64,000 bases of DNA from Rheinheimera soli (GTDB lineage: Bacteria; Pseudomonadota; Gammaproteobacteria; Enterobacterales; Alteromonadaceae), in NCBI RefSeq assembly GCF_021290985.1, contig NZ_JAJOYU010000013.1, forward strand, positions 62,001 through 126,000. The letters run 5' to 3'. The notes beneath the pieces are model-generated. The model was not told the DNA's origin, ran no database searches, and was given only the letters and a program-made list of their open reading frames with translations. A program made the position numbers and the translations under genes. Positions 1-8,260 of the stretch are shown one piece after another (the first letter of the stretch is position 1; every line of letters begins with the position of its first letter).

Positions 1-1040
1 ATAAAGCCTTCAGCGGCTTTTTACCTACAGGGCAGACGCTGGCATTTCTGCTGAGCGCCAACAACCCAGAGTTGCGGCTGGAGGCCATGCGCATTCTCGC
101 GCCCAGCCATCGCTTTGCTGCAGAAATGGTGATTACACTGGAGCAATCGGACGACAAACTACCACTGTTATCCGGAGTATGGAGTTTGTCGCAGCAATGG
201 CTGCAGCTGCTGTTGACCGGAGAAAAAATCCGCCCAGAGTTAAGCCCGGCCTTTCCCGCCAGCCCAATTGTCACCCCACTGACATGGAGTGATTTAGTGC
301 TGGATCACCATGTGATGTCGCAAGTGCAGGAGATACGTGCCTGGATCACCCATGGTCATAGCCTGATGCGTGATTGGGGCCTGGCCCGTAAGGTCAAGCC
401 AGGTTTTCGCGCTGTGTTTTACGGCCCTCCTGGTACGGGAAAAACCCTGACGGCGGCCTTGCTGGGCAAATCGACCGGGCGTGAGGTGTATCGGGTAGAT
501 TTGTCGATGATCGTATCGAAGTACATAGGCGAAACAGAGAAAAACCTCGGCAAAGTATTTGATGCAGCCAGTTACAAAGACTGGATTTTATTTTTTGACG
601 AGGCTGATGCGTTGTTCGGCAAGCGCACGGCTGCCACCAGTTCTAACGACCGGCATGCCAACCAGCAAACCGGTTATTTATTGCAACGCATTGAGGACTT
701 TCCAGGCACCGTTATTCTCGCCACAAACCTCAAAGCGAATATGGACGAGGCCTTCACCCGCCGTTTCCAATCGATGATCCACTTTAAGATGCCGGGCGCG
801 ACGCAGCGCTTACAGCTATGGCAGAAAGCGTTTGAAGGGGTGTGTGAGTTGGCCGGGGATATTGACCTGACGAAGCTCGCGCAAGATCACGAACTGGCGG
901 GCGGCGCTATTATCAACGTGTTGCGTTACTGCGCATTAAACGCGGTAAGCCGGGGTAAAAAACAGGTAGAGCGCGACGATCTGATCCAGGGCATTAAACG
1001 CGAATTTCGCAAAGACAACCTGACGGTGCAATTTAACTAG
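1..1040 (+). CDS. AAA+ ATPase of eCIS type (5' end outside window)
   Basis: The reading frame is open to the left edge (first full codon at base 3), so the N-terminus is missing; the TTG at 72 is only an internal codon. Visible motifs are Walker A GPPGTGKT (bases 423-446), Walker B with FFDEADALFG (about 588-620), a TNLKANMDEAF sensor-like stretch and RRF arginines. The final 150 residues are an AAA lid domain. AAA+ ATPases of this kind are a regular member of extracellular contractile injection system loci (Afp15-like), where they are thought to assist particle assembly. The direct coupling to DUF4157 effectors, 9 bases downstream, supports that reading. The rest of the particle genes would lie upstream. 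A general AAA chaperone unrelated to eCIS cannot be excluded from this window alone. Confidence 0.8.
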   Translation, partial: KAFSGFLPTGQTLAFLLSANNPELRLEAMRILAPSHRFAAEMVITLEQSDDKLPLLSGVWSLSQQWLQLLLTGEKIRPELSPAFPASPIVTPLTWSDLVLDHHVMSQVQEIRAWITHGHSLMRDWGLARKVKPGFRAVFYGPPGTGKTLTAALLGKSTGREVYRVDLSMIVSKYIGETEKNLGKVFDAASYKDWILFFDEADALFGKRTAATSSNDRHANQQTGYLLQRIEDFPGTVILATNLKANMDEAFTRRFQSMIHFKMPGATQRLQLWQKAFEGVCELAGDIDLTKLAQDHELAGGAIINVLRYCALNAVSRGKKQVERDDLIQGIKREFRKDNLTVQFN

Positions 1041-1049
1041 GGGCATAAC

Positions 1050-2186
1050 ATGGCTGAGTTTAAGGTGGAACACAAAAAGCAGCAGTCCTCTGAACATGGC
1101 ACAGTGAGCCAACGCAAGGGTACAACTGTGTTACCTGATCATCGTAGTCAGGTCAGTCAGGCTCATGCTTTAAGCGATAATCGCGCCGTGCAGTTGGTGC
1201 AAAATCCTTCGCCAAAACCGAATAATACGGGGCTGCCGAACCAGTTGAAGGCGGGGATTGAATCGCTATCTGGTTTGAGTATGGACCATGTGAAGGTGCA
1301 CTATAACTCGGCTAAACCGGCGCAGTTGAATGCGCATGCTTATGCACAGGGTAGTGAGATTCACTTGGGGGCGGGGCAGGAGAAACATTTGCCACATGAG
1401 GCTTGGCATGTGGTGCAGCAGGCGCAGGGGCGGGTGAAGCCTACCATGCAGATGAAAGCTGGGGTGGGGGTTAATGATGATGTAGGGTTGGAAAAAGAAG
1501 CGGATGTGATGGGAGCGAAAGCGTTGCAGCGAAAAACTAGCAATGCAGGTATTCCAAAACTTACGACACCTGCGCTGCGAACCACACCGCTGCAACGCGC
1601 AGCCACAGTGTCTGACGCGATGAAAATCGCTGAAAAAATAAAAAAAGGGAAAGAAAAAAACAGCGAGGGTCCTACCACCCACACAGCCCAAAAAAAGAAA
1701 AATCCGCGAACGAATCCTGATACGGGGGAGGTAGTACAGCGCCTGGTGAATGCCCCTATTAGCCTGAACAACCCTTATACCTTTATGGTGGTACCCGCAG
1801 ATTTAGGAACCGGCACAGTCACCACACCGGGCACGCGCACCTACGTCAACAATCCTGCAACACCAAAATTTCCTACGGTGTCTTTCTCGTATGCATTCTA
1901 TCCACCAGGCGCCGCCGCCCCTGTTGCAGGTGCTGCACCTGGCCCGCTCGCCAACATTCCCAATCCTCCGCCCGGCGCTGGCAATTATGATGCTGGGCAT
2001 TCACTGGGGCGTCAGAACGGAGGGCGAGGAGACCTTAACAACTGGGTGTTTCCACAAGATGCCATCGTCAACCGTGGCTGGGGCGGGACCTTCGGCATAT
2101 GGCGCGCACATGAAAATGCTTTCAACGCGGGCGTTGCGGCACTTGGACCCGGCGGCTTCGGCGTGTGGCATGTGCAGCTACCCTGA
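1050..2186 (+). CDS. eCIS-type effector 1: DUF4157 leader plus putative nuclease C-terminus
   Basis: This is a 378-residue modular protein. Residues 1-58 are a polar leader with LPDHR and LSDNR motifs. Residues 59-158 are a DUF4157 domain with HEAWH (116-120) and a downstream EKEAD (148-152), giving a possible HExxH...E zinc site. A lysine-rich linker follows, then VVQR (228-231). The C-terminal part has [10 protein letters not shown] (316-325), NNW and QDAIVNRG, resembling the His-metal finger of DNA/RNA non-specific endonucleases. DUF4157 is known as a marker of eCIS-loaded toxins. The start ATG has AGGGG at 1039-1043. It lies 9 bases after the ATPase stop, so the two are probably co-transcribed. 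No signal peptide and no immunity gene follow. The nuclease call is by motif only; the catalytic subtype is not certain. Confidence 0.8.
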   Translation: MAEFKVEHKKQQSSEHGTVSQRKGTTVLPDHRSQVSQAHALSDNRAVQLVQNPSPKPNNTGLPNQLKAGIESLSGLSMDHVKVHYNSAKPAQLNAHAYAQGSEIHLGAGQEKHLPHEAWHVVQQAQGRVKPTMQMKAGVGVNDDVGLEKEADVMGAKALQRKTSNAGIPKLTTPALRTTPLQRAATVSDAMKIAEKIKKGKEKNSEGPTTHTAQKKKNPRTNPDTGEVVQRLVNAPISLNNPYTFMVVPADLGTGTVTTPGTRTYVNNPATPKFPTVSFSYAFYPPGAAAPVAGAAPGPLANIPNPPPGAGNYDAGHSLGRQNGGRGDLNNWVFPQDAIVNRGWGGTFGIWRAHENAFNAGVAALGPGGFGVWHVQLP

Positions 2187-2392
2187 TACATAAATACAGA
2201 TTTATTTTTTATGCAGCGAACCTCAATACACTAATTGGGGCGCATGGTTCATGCGGGGATACGGCATTACTGCCGCAGCGTCAGGGGGTAAGGTGGCATT
2301 TTCGGTAATTTTCGTACTCGCTGGGATGATTAAATTTGCAAAAAATTTACACTATTTCCGGTGACTATAAAGTCTATGTCGGCCTGCTGCGA

Positions 2393-2412
2393 TACATGAG
2401 TAATGTCATGTA
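2393..2412. promoter_or_regulatory. Inverted repeat upstream of effector 2
   Basis: TACATGA (2393-2399) and TCATGTA (2406-2412) form perfect 7-base arms around a 6-base spacer, 34 bases before the effector 2 start. The 260-base gap from 2187 to 2446 has no other gene. The repeat could be an operator or a hairpin in the leader; the function is inferred from position only. Confidence 0.35.
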
Positions 2413-2446
2413 CCACCGACAACATGATCAACTTGGAGAGACAGCA

Positions 2447-3229
2447 ATGACTGAAATGATATTCAAGAAAAACCTCGCCAGCGGACCCGCGGGTGTGCAA
2501 TGCAAACGTGGGCCGGCGCTACAGGATAACCGTGTCGTAGTGCAAGCTAAATCCTATGTAAAGAACGAAGGGCAAAATTTTACCTGGGGTAAACATAAGA
2601 CGATTGTCGGCAAGAAGATGGAAGCGTTACTCGATCCGGCTGATCCGGTGCGAGGCGAAAGCGCGAATATCAATGCAGATCAGACACCGATGATGGATGC
2701 ATTGAGGGCGCACTACGTCATCAATGGCGGCGATTTGGTAAAAGGTCATCTATTGAATGACAATCTGGGTGGCAAAGCCTTAAACAATAATCTTTTTCCG
2801 ATCACGCGGGCAGCCAATAAGCAGCACTTGATGACAACGGAAAATTATGCGAAAACGCAATTGTGGACTCATCAGTCACCTATTTGGTACACCGTTGAAG
2901 TAAGCGGCAGCCCAAATGCGAATCAACATACCCACCAGTTCGATGTAAGCCTGGGGTATTGGGACATGAAGAAAAATATAAAACACGCCGCCGCGATCCA
3001 GGGGTCTATTACTTCGAATATGGGCGATCCGCGTGACTATGACGGTGCGAATGGGGATGACCTGGAAACTTACTCAGCCGGAACCCTCAAAGCCGCGATG
3101 GCAAAGGGTCTGGCACTGCACCCGCACACAGCTTTAGGAAGCATGAATACTCAGGAACAAGATGCCAGAAAAAAAGCGGGGGCAATTAGCACGAGCGAAC
3201 ATGGTTCGAAAGGCTATAACTCCTATTGA
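2447..3229 (+). CDS. Short-leader putative nuclease effector 2 (no DUF4157)
   Basis: The start is ATG at 2447 because GGAGAG lies at 2435-2440; this gives 260 residues. The N-terminus MTEMIFKKN is followed by LQDNR (25-29) and VVVQ (30-33). These echo the LxDNR and VVQ motifs of the neighbouring DUF4157 proteins, although the DUF4157 domain itself is absent. The core GHLLNDNLGG (100-109) with NNLFPIT (114-120), Asn124 and His127 matches the layout of DNA/RNA non-specific endonuclease toxins of the GHLL type. It sits between effector 1 and a leftover piece of a second ATPase gene. It is probably cargo for the same injection system. A contact-dependent toxin with a lost partner is the alternative. 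Confidence 0.65.
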   Translation: MTEMIFKKNLASGPAGVQCKRGPALQDNRVVVQAKSYVKNEGQNFTWGKHKTIVGKKMEALLDPADPVRGESANINADQTPMMDALRAHYVINGGDLVKGHLLNDNLGGKALNNNLFPITRAANKQHLMTTENYAKTQLWTHQSPIWYTVEVSGSPNANQHTHQFDVSLGYWDMKKNIKHAAAIQGSITSNMGDPRDYDGANGDDLETYSAGTLKAAMAKGLALHPHTALGSMNTQEQDARKKAGAISTSEHGSKGYNSY

Positions 3230-3248
3230 AATAGAGAAAATGGGGTCG

Positions 3249-3398
3249 GATTTTGCCGGGGCGTGCCATCACCACGTGCAAGGCTACAGTGTATTGAACG
3301 CGGTAAACATGGGGAAAAAACAGCTGACGCAAGACGATGTGATCCAGAGCATTAAATGCGAATTTCGCAAAAACAACATGAAAGTGCAATTTAATTAG
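3249..3398 (+). pseudogene. Remnant of a second eCIS ATPase 3' end
   Basis: The frame ending at 3398 translates to a tail that matches the C-terminus of the ATPase ending at 1040. The last 35 residues share 23 identities by eye, and both end in VQFN followed by TAG and the same GGGGCATAACATGGCTGAG context. No ATPase body precedes it; the frame fades near residue Asp at 3249, just after the effector 2 stop. It is therefore a relic of a duplicated ATPase-effector unit, not a functional gene. Its Shine-Dalgarno region still serves the next effector. Confidence 0.8.
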
Positions 3399-3407
3399 GG
3401 GCATAAC

Positions 3408-5045
3408 ATGGCTGAGTTTAAGGTTGAACACAAAAAACAGCAGTCGTCCGAAGATGGCACCGTGAGCCAACGTAAAGGCGAAACTGTGTTACCAGACAAT
3501 CGTGGCCAGGTGAGCCAGGCTCGTGCTTTAACAGATAATCGCACTGCGCAGTTGGTGTCAGACATCACGGCAAAACCGAACAATACCGGTCTGCCGAACC
3601 AGCTTAAAGCAGGTATTGAATCGCTGTCTGGAATGAGCATGGATCATGTCAAAGTGCACTATAACTCATCGCAACCCGCTCAACTCAACGCCCACGCCTA
3701 TGCACAGGGCAGCAATATTCATCTTGCGCCGGGGCAGGAAAAACATCTGCCGCACGAAGCCTGGCATGTGGTGCAACAGGCGCAAGGGCGGGTAAAACCG
3801 ATGATCCAAATGAAGGCGGGCGTGGCAGTCAATGATGATCAAGGGCTGGAGCATGAGGCCGATAGCATGGGTGCTAAGGCACTCAACTATGGTGCCAGGG
3901 TAGTGCCTGGCGACAATGTCAGTAATGCTGTTGACGCGCGACAATTGAAGACGGTACAAATGAAAGCCGATGTGGTGCAATTAATGCCGGGGAATTTTTA
4001 TCGTACTTATCAATTGCCTTTCAAAGGATTGAAATTTGACGGCTATAAAGGAGAGCGAAACCCGCACGCAGCGCAGACCATTAACAAGCTGAGAGCAGAA
4101 AAAGTGATCGAAACCAGTGCCGACCTGATCGGTGGGCATTTATTAAAGGCCGAATTAGGCGGCGCCGATGTGCGCGATAACGTCGTTGCTTGGAGCGCGC
4201 AAGCCGAAAGTCGGTTCTCAGCATATGAAGGCGGCTACCAAGCGAAAATCCAGTCGTACCATGCGTTTCTGCAAAGTAGAGGGCAGCTAGGCCCAAATGG
4301 AGAGTGGACCTGGCCTTTTGCTACCAGTGCGCAGTTTGCCAAAAGAGCAGCCACAGATTTTCAACAGGAAGCAGGATGGGGTGAAAGTGGCGGGTGGAGC
4401 AAGGAAGAGTTGAATGAAACGCTCGATACGCTCAGCTATATTCCGGTAGAAACGATGGTCAATCCGGGCAACACGATTGATTTTTTCACCAATTCAGGTG
4501 ATGACATCAGCGGGCAGATTACGCTCAAAAAGAAAATTGTGGCCGGGCCGGGGGGGGCCGCTGACGCTATTGGAGCAGCTAGTCAAGAAGCGCTCAATGC
4601 ATTATTCAAGAACCGTGTCGAACAGAACTGGAAATTGATGATCAGCACAGGAAAACGGCTGATGGAAACGATGAAGCATGAATTGTGGCATGAACATCTG
4701 GAAATGTATTGGCAAGAACAGGTTTATGACTGGATGGTCGTATTTCATACGCTGAGCAAATCTGGCCCAATCGGGGATCGCAAGCCTATCGCTCCCAAAA
4801 AGGAGTATGAGTTATCCGGCAGTGAATTTTTTACCCGGCAACCTGAAATGACTAAATCTTGGGAAAATATGCGAAAGGCCGCGATCAGTGAGCCGATTGA
4901 ATTGCAAAGAAGAACCTATGATGGCACGATTGCAAAACTTGCGGCGATTCTGGAAGACGGTACCAACAAAGTGTCCAACGCCATGTTAGATTGGAATCAA
5001 CAAGTTAACTATAAAAACTGGCCTGCGATTTCTTTGCCAGCTTAA
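3408..5045 (+). CDS. eCIS-type effector 3: DUF4157 leader plus long C-terminal toxin region
   Basis: This is a 545-residue protein whose first 160 residues are about 84 percent identical by eye to effector 1. They include LPDNR, LTDNR, HEAWH (116-120) and EHEAD near 148. The conserved stretch ends around residue 160 and a VVQL motif lies at 189-192. After that the sequence is new. GGHLLKAELGG (242-252) and DNVVAW resemble the nuclease motif of effector 2. About 290 further residues, rich in charged and aromatic residues (LWHEHLEMYWQEQ near 425), match nothing I recognise. AGGGG precedes the ATG, as for effector 1. The leader is expected to direct loading into the contractile particle. The C-terminal activity is probably a nuclease but the extra region is unassigned. 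Confidence 0.75.
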   Translation: MAEFKVEHKKQQSSEDGTVSQRKGETVLPDNRGQVSQARALTDNRTAQLVSDITAKPNNTGLPNQLKAGIESLSGMSMDHVKVHYNSSQPAQLNAHAYAQGSNIHLAPGQEKHLPHEAWHVVQQAQGRVKPMIQMKAGVAVNDDQGLEHEADSMGAKALNYGARVVPGDNVSNAVDARQLKTVQMKADVVQLMPGNFYRTYQLPFKGLKFDGYKGERNPHAAQTINKLRAEKVIETSADLIGGHLLKAELGGADVRDNVVAWSAQAESRFSAYEGGYQAKIQSYHAFLQSRGQLGPNGEWTWPFATSAQFAKRAATDFQQEAGWGESGGWSKEELNETLDTLSYIPVETMVNPGNTIDFFTNSGDDISGQITLKKKIVAGPGGAADAIGAASQEALNALFKNRVEQNWKLMISTGKRLMETMKHELWHEHLEMYWQEQVYDWMVVFHTLSKSGPIGDRKPIAPKKEYELSGSEFFTRQPEMTKSWENMRKAAISEPIELQRRTYDGTIAKLAAILEDGTNKVSNAMLDWNQQVNYKNWPAISLPA

Positions 5046-5083
5046 AAATGAATCGGGTTCTTGCAAGATAGAGGGGATGGGAC

Positions 5084-5113
5084 ATGGCTGAGATGATTCA
5101 TAAGATCCGATAG
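5084..5113 (+). pseudogene. Truncated start of a fourth effector gene
   Basis: A strong Shine-Dalgarno stretch GAGGGGATGGG (5071-5081) precedes ATG at 5084. The encoded peptide MAEMIHKIR, then TAG, resembles the starts MTEMIFKKN and MAEFKVEHK of the upstream effectors. The match stops where the opposite-strand transposase fragment begins (about 5098-5110). This looks like an effector gene cut off by insertion or deletion. Confidence 0.55.
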
Positions 5114-5589
5114 CGAGTGTAATCATCAATAGATGTGTACTGATAGATATTCGGCCCAATTTTGCAGGTATCCATTTGCACTTTATAGCCAGGTATTGGA
5201 CGCACATACCTGATGTAATCCGGTATTCTGCGATAGATAACAACAGGCTTTACTTCATTTCTCGTTAGGACCTTATAAATAGTCGCGATTTCCAGCTCAA
5301 TCCCATGCAAGCGACTGAGTTCACTTTGAATACGTCTGGCACAAAGGTTTCGAGAGCGCCTCAAAGATAAAATTAATTGCTCTTCAGTTTGACTAACTTT
5401 AGTGGAAGGTGAGTTTTTAGGTCGTCTGCTTTGGCTTACCAAACCGTTCACACCGTCTTGTTGATAGCGCCGCCACCATTTTCTTAAGGTCGGTCTGGAT
5501 ACGCCACAGCGACGACAGACCAACCCTGCATCGTTGGTCTCTTCGTATAGCTTTATTCAATGTAAGCGTTGCTGTATTTCTCTGTTCAT
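5098..5589 (-). pseudogene. Decayed IS481-like transposase
   Basis: Reading from ATG at 5587-5589, the product begins MNREIQQRLH. Codon 11 (5557-5559) is then TGA where relatives have Trp. The frame continues with a helix-turn-helix region (CRRCGVSRPTLRKWWRR) and the start of a DDE integrase core (VQMDTCKIGP, then SIDDYTRYRIL), where it stops after 163 codons. Family members continue for well over 100 further residues, so the 3' part is lost. The element has both a nonsense codon and a truncation and cannot make an active transposase. It disrupts the effector 4 start. I assign it to IS481 from remembered family sequences; no terminal repeats could be confirmed. Confidence 0.8.
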
Positions 5590-5850
5590 AAACACCCAGT
5601 ATATTGAAATGATGTCTACGAATCACACAGATGTGGCTGCAGGAAGGGGGTCAGGTCTAATGTGATGACTCGCCTCCCATCCTGAATTAGGACGAGGTGA
5701 CCAAACCAAAAGAGGCCCAAGCTGCCAAGTAAGGCTCAGCCTTGTCAGAATCTATTGGCTTTTGCCCGATGCTTTGGATCCTTCGGCTTCTTTCGCCTAT
5801 GTCTAGCCGTCGTTAAGGCGGATAATATTTGCGCAAAACGGACTGTTCAC
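5590..5850. other. Intergenic scar between IS remnant and regulator
   Basis: No convincing gene is present. A 41-codon minus-strand open stretch (5687-5812) has no ATG start. AAGGCT and AGCCTT (5731-5743) form a small hairpin. The stretch is probably mobile-element debris, but I cannot name it. Confidence 0.4.
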
Positions 5851-6711
5851 CTATTGGCTTGTGAGTCTGCGGCCTTGACCTATGTGAGTGATGCGGTTTT
5901 CTTGCTGCGCTTGCTCTGATAGTGGCGAATCTTGTCCGAAATGATCCAGCCCATTTTCGAGCATAAACAGTTTTAATTCCTGGCAGATGGAAAACGCCAG
6001 CTCTTCCTGCAGTGATATGTCGTAGCAATTATTGCGATCAAATTGTTTCGACCAACGTATTTGATTATGTTCAAGATCGAGCAGGTGAACGGAAGTCCTG
6101 ACGCGTTGTGAATCGATGCGAACGAATCCTTCAAACAAGTGTTTGGCCGCTGCGTTGGACGCTTTTTTCGACTCGTTGCTATGACGAACCTTGAAGTCAT
6201 CTTCTGAGTGTTGGATTAAGGTAATACTGTTAAAGGCCAGAAATAGCTGATGCAGCAGTTCCTCATGTAAGCCCAGAGCAAAACACTGTCCCTTGGTGCA
6301 TTCTGAAATAGCCCTGATCGGTCTGAAAAGCAGCGTATCATCGGGGTATATGTTGGCATCTGATGATCGCCTGAAAATAGGCATGTAGCTACCCAGAGGA
6401 ATGGATATTTCAATCTCGGAAGGCACTGCGGCGTAGTAGTCCTTGAGTTTTTCCCGCAAGCGACCCACCTGCACCCGCACCGCAGGGTCTTCTGTGGTCG
6501 AATAGGTTGCAACATTACGATCAAAAACCTCAATGCCGATAGCGTATTCGCTCGTATTGCGGCTGTTGCCACAAATTGCGCTCTCAACCAGAAAATGCAA
6601 CAAACGGCACATGCGCGGTGCATGAACAAATTTATCGCTCGCCAAAACAGCTTTACAGGCTGCCTGAGACTCTGCCGGGGAGATCGGTGTTCGAAAGTTT
6701 TGTTTTTTCAA
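5851..6711 (-). CDS. Putative regulator: DNA-binding-like N-terminus and TolB-like C-terminus
   Basis: This 286-residue protein begins with a domain (about 15-110) carrying ACKAVLASDKF, LLHFLVES, EYAIGIEVFDR, DPAVRVQVGRLREKLKDYY and IPLGSYMPIF. These are hallmarks of the winged-helix-like domain found ahead of TolB/FlgO-like and TPR regions in bacterial regulators. Residues about 150-250 (FEGFVRI, VRTSVHLLDLEHNQIRWSKQFDR, LQEELAFSICQEL) fit a TolB-like domain. There is no membrane segment and no TPR array, so it is shorter than typical members. It is transcribed towards the effector cluster. A role in controlling the injection locus is an inference from location only. Confidence 0.6.
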   Translation of the reverse strand: MKKQNFRTPISPAESQAACKAVLASDKFVHAPRMCRLLHFLVESAICGNSRNTSEYAIGIEVFDRNVATYSTTEDPAVRVQVGRLREKLKDYYAAVPSEIEISIPLGSYMPIFRRSSDANIYPDDTLLFRPIRAISECTKGQCFALGLHEELLHQLFLAFNSITLIQHSEDDFKVRHSNESKKASNAAAKHLFEGFVRIDSQRVRTSVHLLDLEHNQIRWSKQFDRNNCYDISLQEELAFSICQELKLFMLENGLDHFGQDSPLSEQAQQENRITHIGQGRRLTSQ

Positions 6712-7123
6712 GGTTGATCCCTTTCCATGCCCTTGGTGTCTGGTCGTAAATATGCCACCACGTTTTTGATCCCGTCAGTAATTGATTGTTGGAGTCAGAA
6801 TATGATTACGGCGCAGATCTAACCTTCAAACTCATCCAGTTTTAACTAAAAGATGAAATCCCTATTTTGGAGACCTAATTAAAGATTACCTCTTGTATTT
6901 GTCAACTGAAAATTGAAATTTTTTCTACTATTATCGGAACTAAGCTTTGATACTCTGCCTTAGGAAATCTGCGGCTGATCCTGGCTCTTGCATTTAGATT
7001 AAATAGCGGTTTTTTTAGAAGGAAAGGGGACATGCGTCAGGTGTCTATCAAAGCGGGTGATATGCTACAACATAATCAATGCGGTAGTACATTGGGGCGC
7101 TTAAAATCGGAGAATTTCAGGCA
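6712..7123. other. AT-rich intergenic region upstream of the regulator
   Basis: No gene was found. The part from about 6840 to 6960 is strongly AT-rich and probably carries the promoter of the minus-strand regulator; no clear operator is visible. Confidence 0.4.
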
Positions 7124-7150
7124 TAAAAAAACCTGCTGTAAAAGCAGGTT
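7124..7150 (-). terminator. Terminator of tRNA-Pro
   Basis: AACCTGCT (7130-7137) and AGCAGGTT (7143-7150) pair around a 5-base loop. Read on the minus strand, the hairpin is followed by seven Ts (7124-7130). Confidence 0.85.
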
Positions 7151-7157
7151 AATTTAA

Positions 7158-7234
<77 letters not shown>

Positions 7235-7324
7235 ACATTGGGCCTTATAGTACTGCTTTAACCCACAAATGCAATGCCCCTTGGTGTGACTGCGTTTTTT
7301 TTGTACGTTTTACAGTGTCTTAGG

Positions 7325-8260
7325 TTATTTTCCTACCGCCAATTCCACCCAATGCTGATACACAGGGATAGCCAAAAGTACATTGACCGGAAAGGTAATA
7401 CCTAAGGATGCCAGCATGGCAAGGCCTATATTGGCGTCCGGTATACTGGCCCGCACCGCAGCTGGTGCTGCTATGTAAGAAGCACTGGCGGCTAAAGTGG
7501 TGAGCACTAGCAATGTGCCTGCAGGTACATCCAACATTAAACCAAAAGCTAAACCTAATGCTCCCAAAGCAAAGGGAGAAATTGCTGCAAATAGCATTAA
7601 GCGCCAGTGTTGCAGCGGCAGCGGGTTACATACTTTGGCAGTGCACAGGCCCATTTCCAGTAAAAATAGCGCCAGCATAGTTTTAAAACCACCAATAAGG
7701 GCAGGAGCTATAGGCTCCAACCCTTCAGGTCCATACAGATAACCAATCAATACGCCGCCACCCAATAACAGCACACCCCGGCTGGTTAAGGCTTCGCGCC
7801 AGATATGAGCTTGTTTACCCTGACCTTTTAATGCGCCATACAAACCTAACATAATGACAATGGCCGGTAATTCCAGCATCACCAGATATAAAGTGGTTTC
7901 AGGTAACAAAGGCATGCCGGATTTTTCCGCCAGTGCCAACACCACCGCAAAAGTACCGGCGCTAACAGAGCCATAATGAGCGGCAATACTGACAGAATCT
8001 GAATTATTCAGTTGCACCAGATAACGTAACAGCGGGTAACACAAAAGCGGAATAATTAAACCTAAAGCCCCTACAGCCAACAGATCGGGCACCATGCCGC
8101 TGTGAGCCTGACCATGCAGCGCCATACCGCCTTTAAGGCCCAGCACCAGCATCAGCAAAATAGATAAGGTTTCGTAAATAGACTGAGGAACTTTTAAATC
8201 TGACTTTAATAAGCCTGCCACAAGGCCAAAAGCAAAAAACGCGATGACAATATCCGGCAT
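7325..8260 (-). CDS. SbtA-like sodium-dependent bicarbonate permease (DUF897)
   Basis: This 311-residue protein is almost entirely membrane-embedded, with roughly ten hydrophobic segments. The opening (MPDIVIAFFAFGLVAGLLKS, then LKVPQSIYETLSILLMLVLG and LKGG) is characteristic of the SbtA/DUF897 family. Later VSAGTFAVVLALAE and LGITFPVNVLL also fit. SbtA in cyanobacteria imports bicarbonate with sodium; substrate use in heterotrophs is less established. It is transcribed away from a LysR regulator 96 bases off, a common pairing for this family. No PII-like SbtB partner is adjacent. Bicarbonate supply to carboxylases is a reasonable inference. Confidence 0.8.
   Translation of the reverse strand: MPDIVIAFFAFGLVAGLLKSDLKVPQSIYETLSILLMLVLGLKGGMALHGQAHSGMVPDLLAVGALGLIIPLLCYPLLRYLVQLNNSDSVSIAAHYGSVSAGTFAVVLALAEKSGMPLLPETTLYLVMLELPAIVIMLGLYGALKGQGKQAHIWREALTSRGVLLLGGGVLIGYLYGPEGLEPIAPALIGGFKTMLALFLLEMGLCTAKVCNPLPLQHWRLMLFAAISPFALGALGLAFGLMLDVPAGTLLVLTTLAASASYIAAPAAVRASIPDANIGLAMLASLGITFPVNVLLAIPVYQHWVELAVGK

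Noticed and set aside
1266-1771. Long opposite-strand open frames within effector 1
   Set aside because: They are shadows of the DUF4157 gene; no ribosome site, no recognisable domain and strong Cys/Phe/His bias.
3162-3398. A separate 78-residue gene
   Set aside because: It begins inside effector 2 in another frame and only its 3' part has similarity, to the ATPase tail; treated as a relic.
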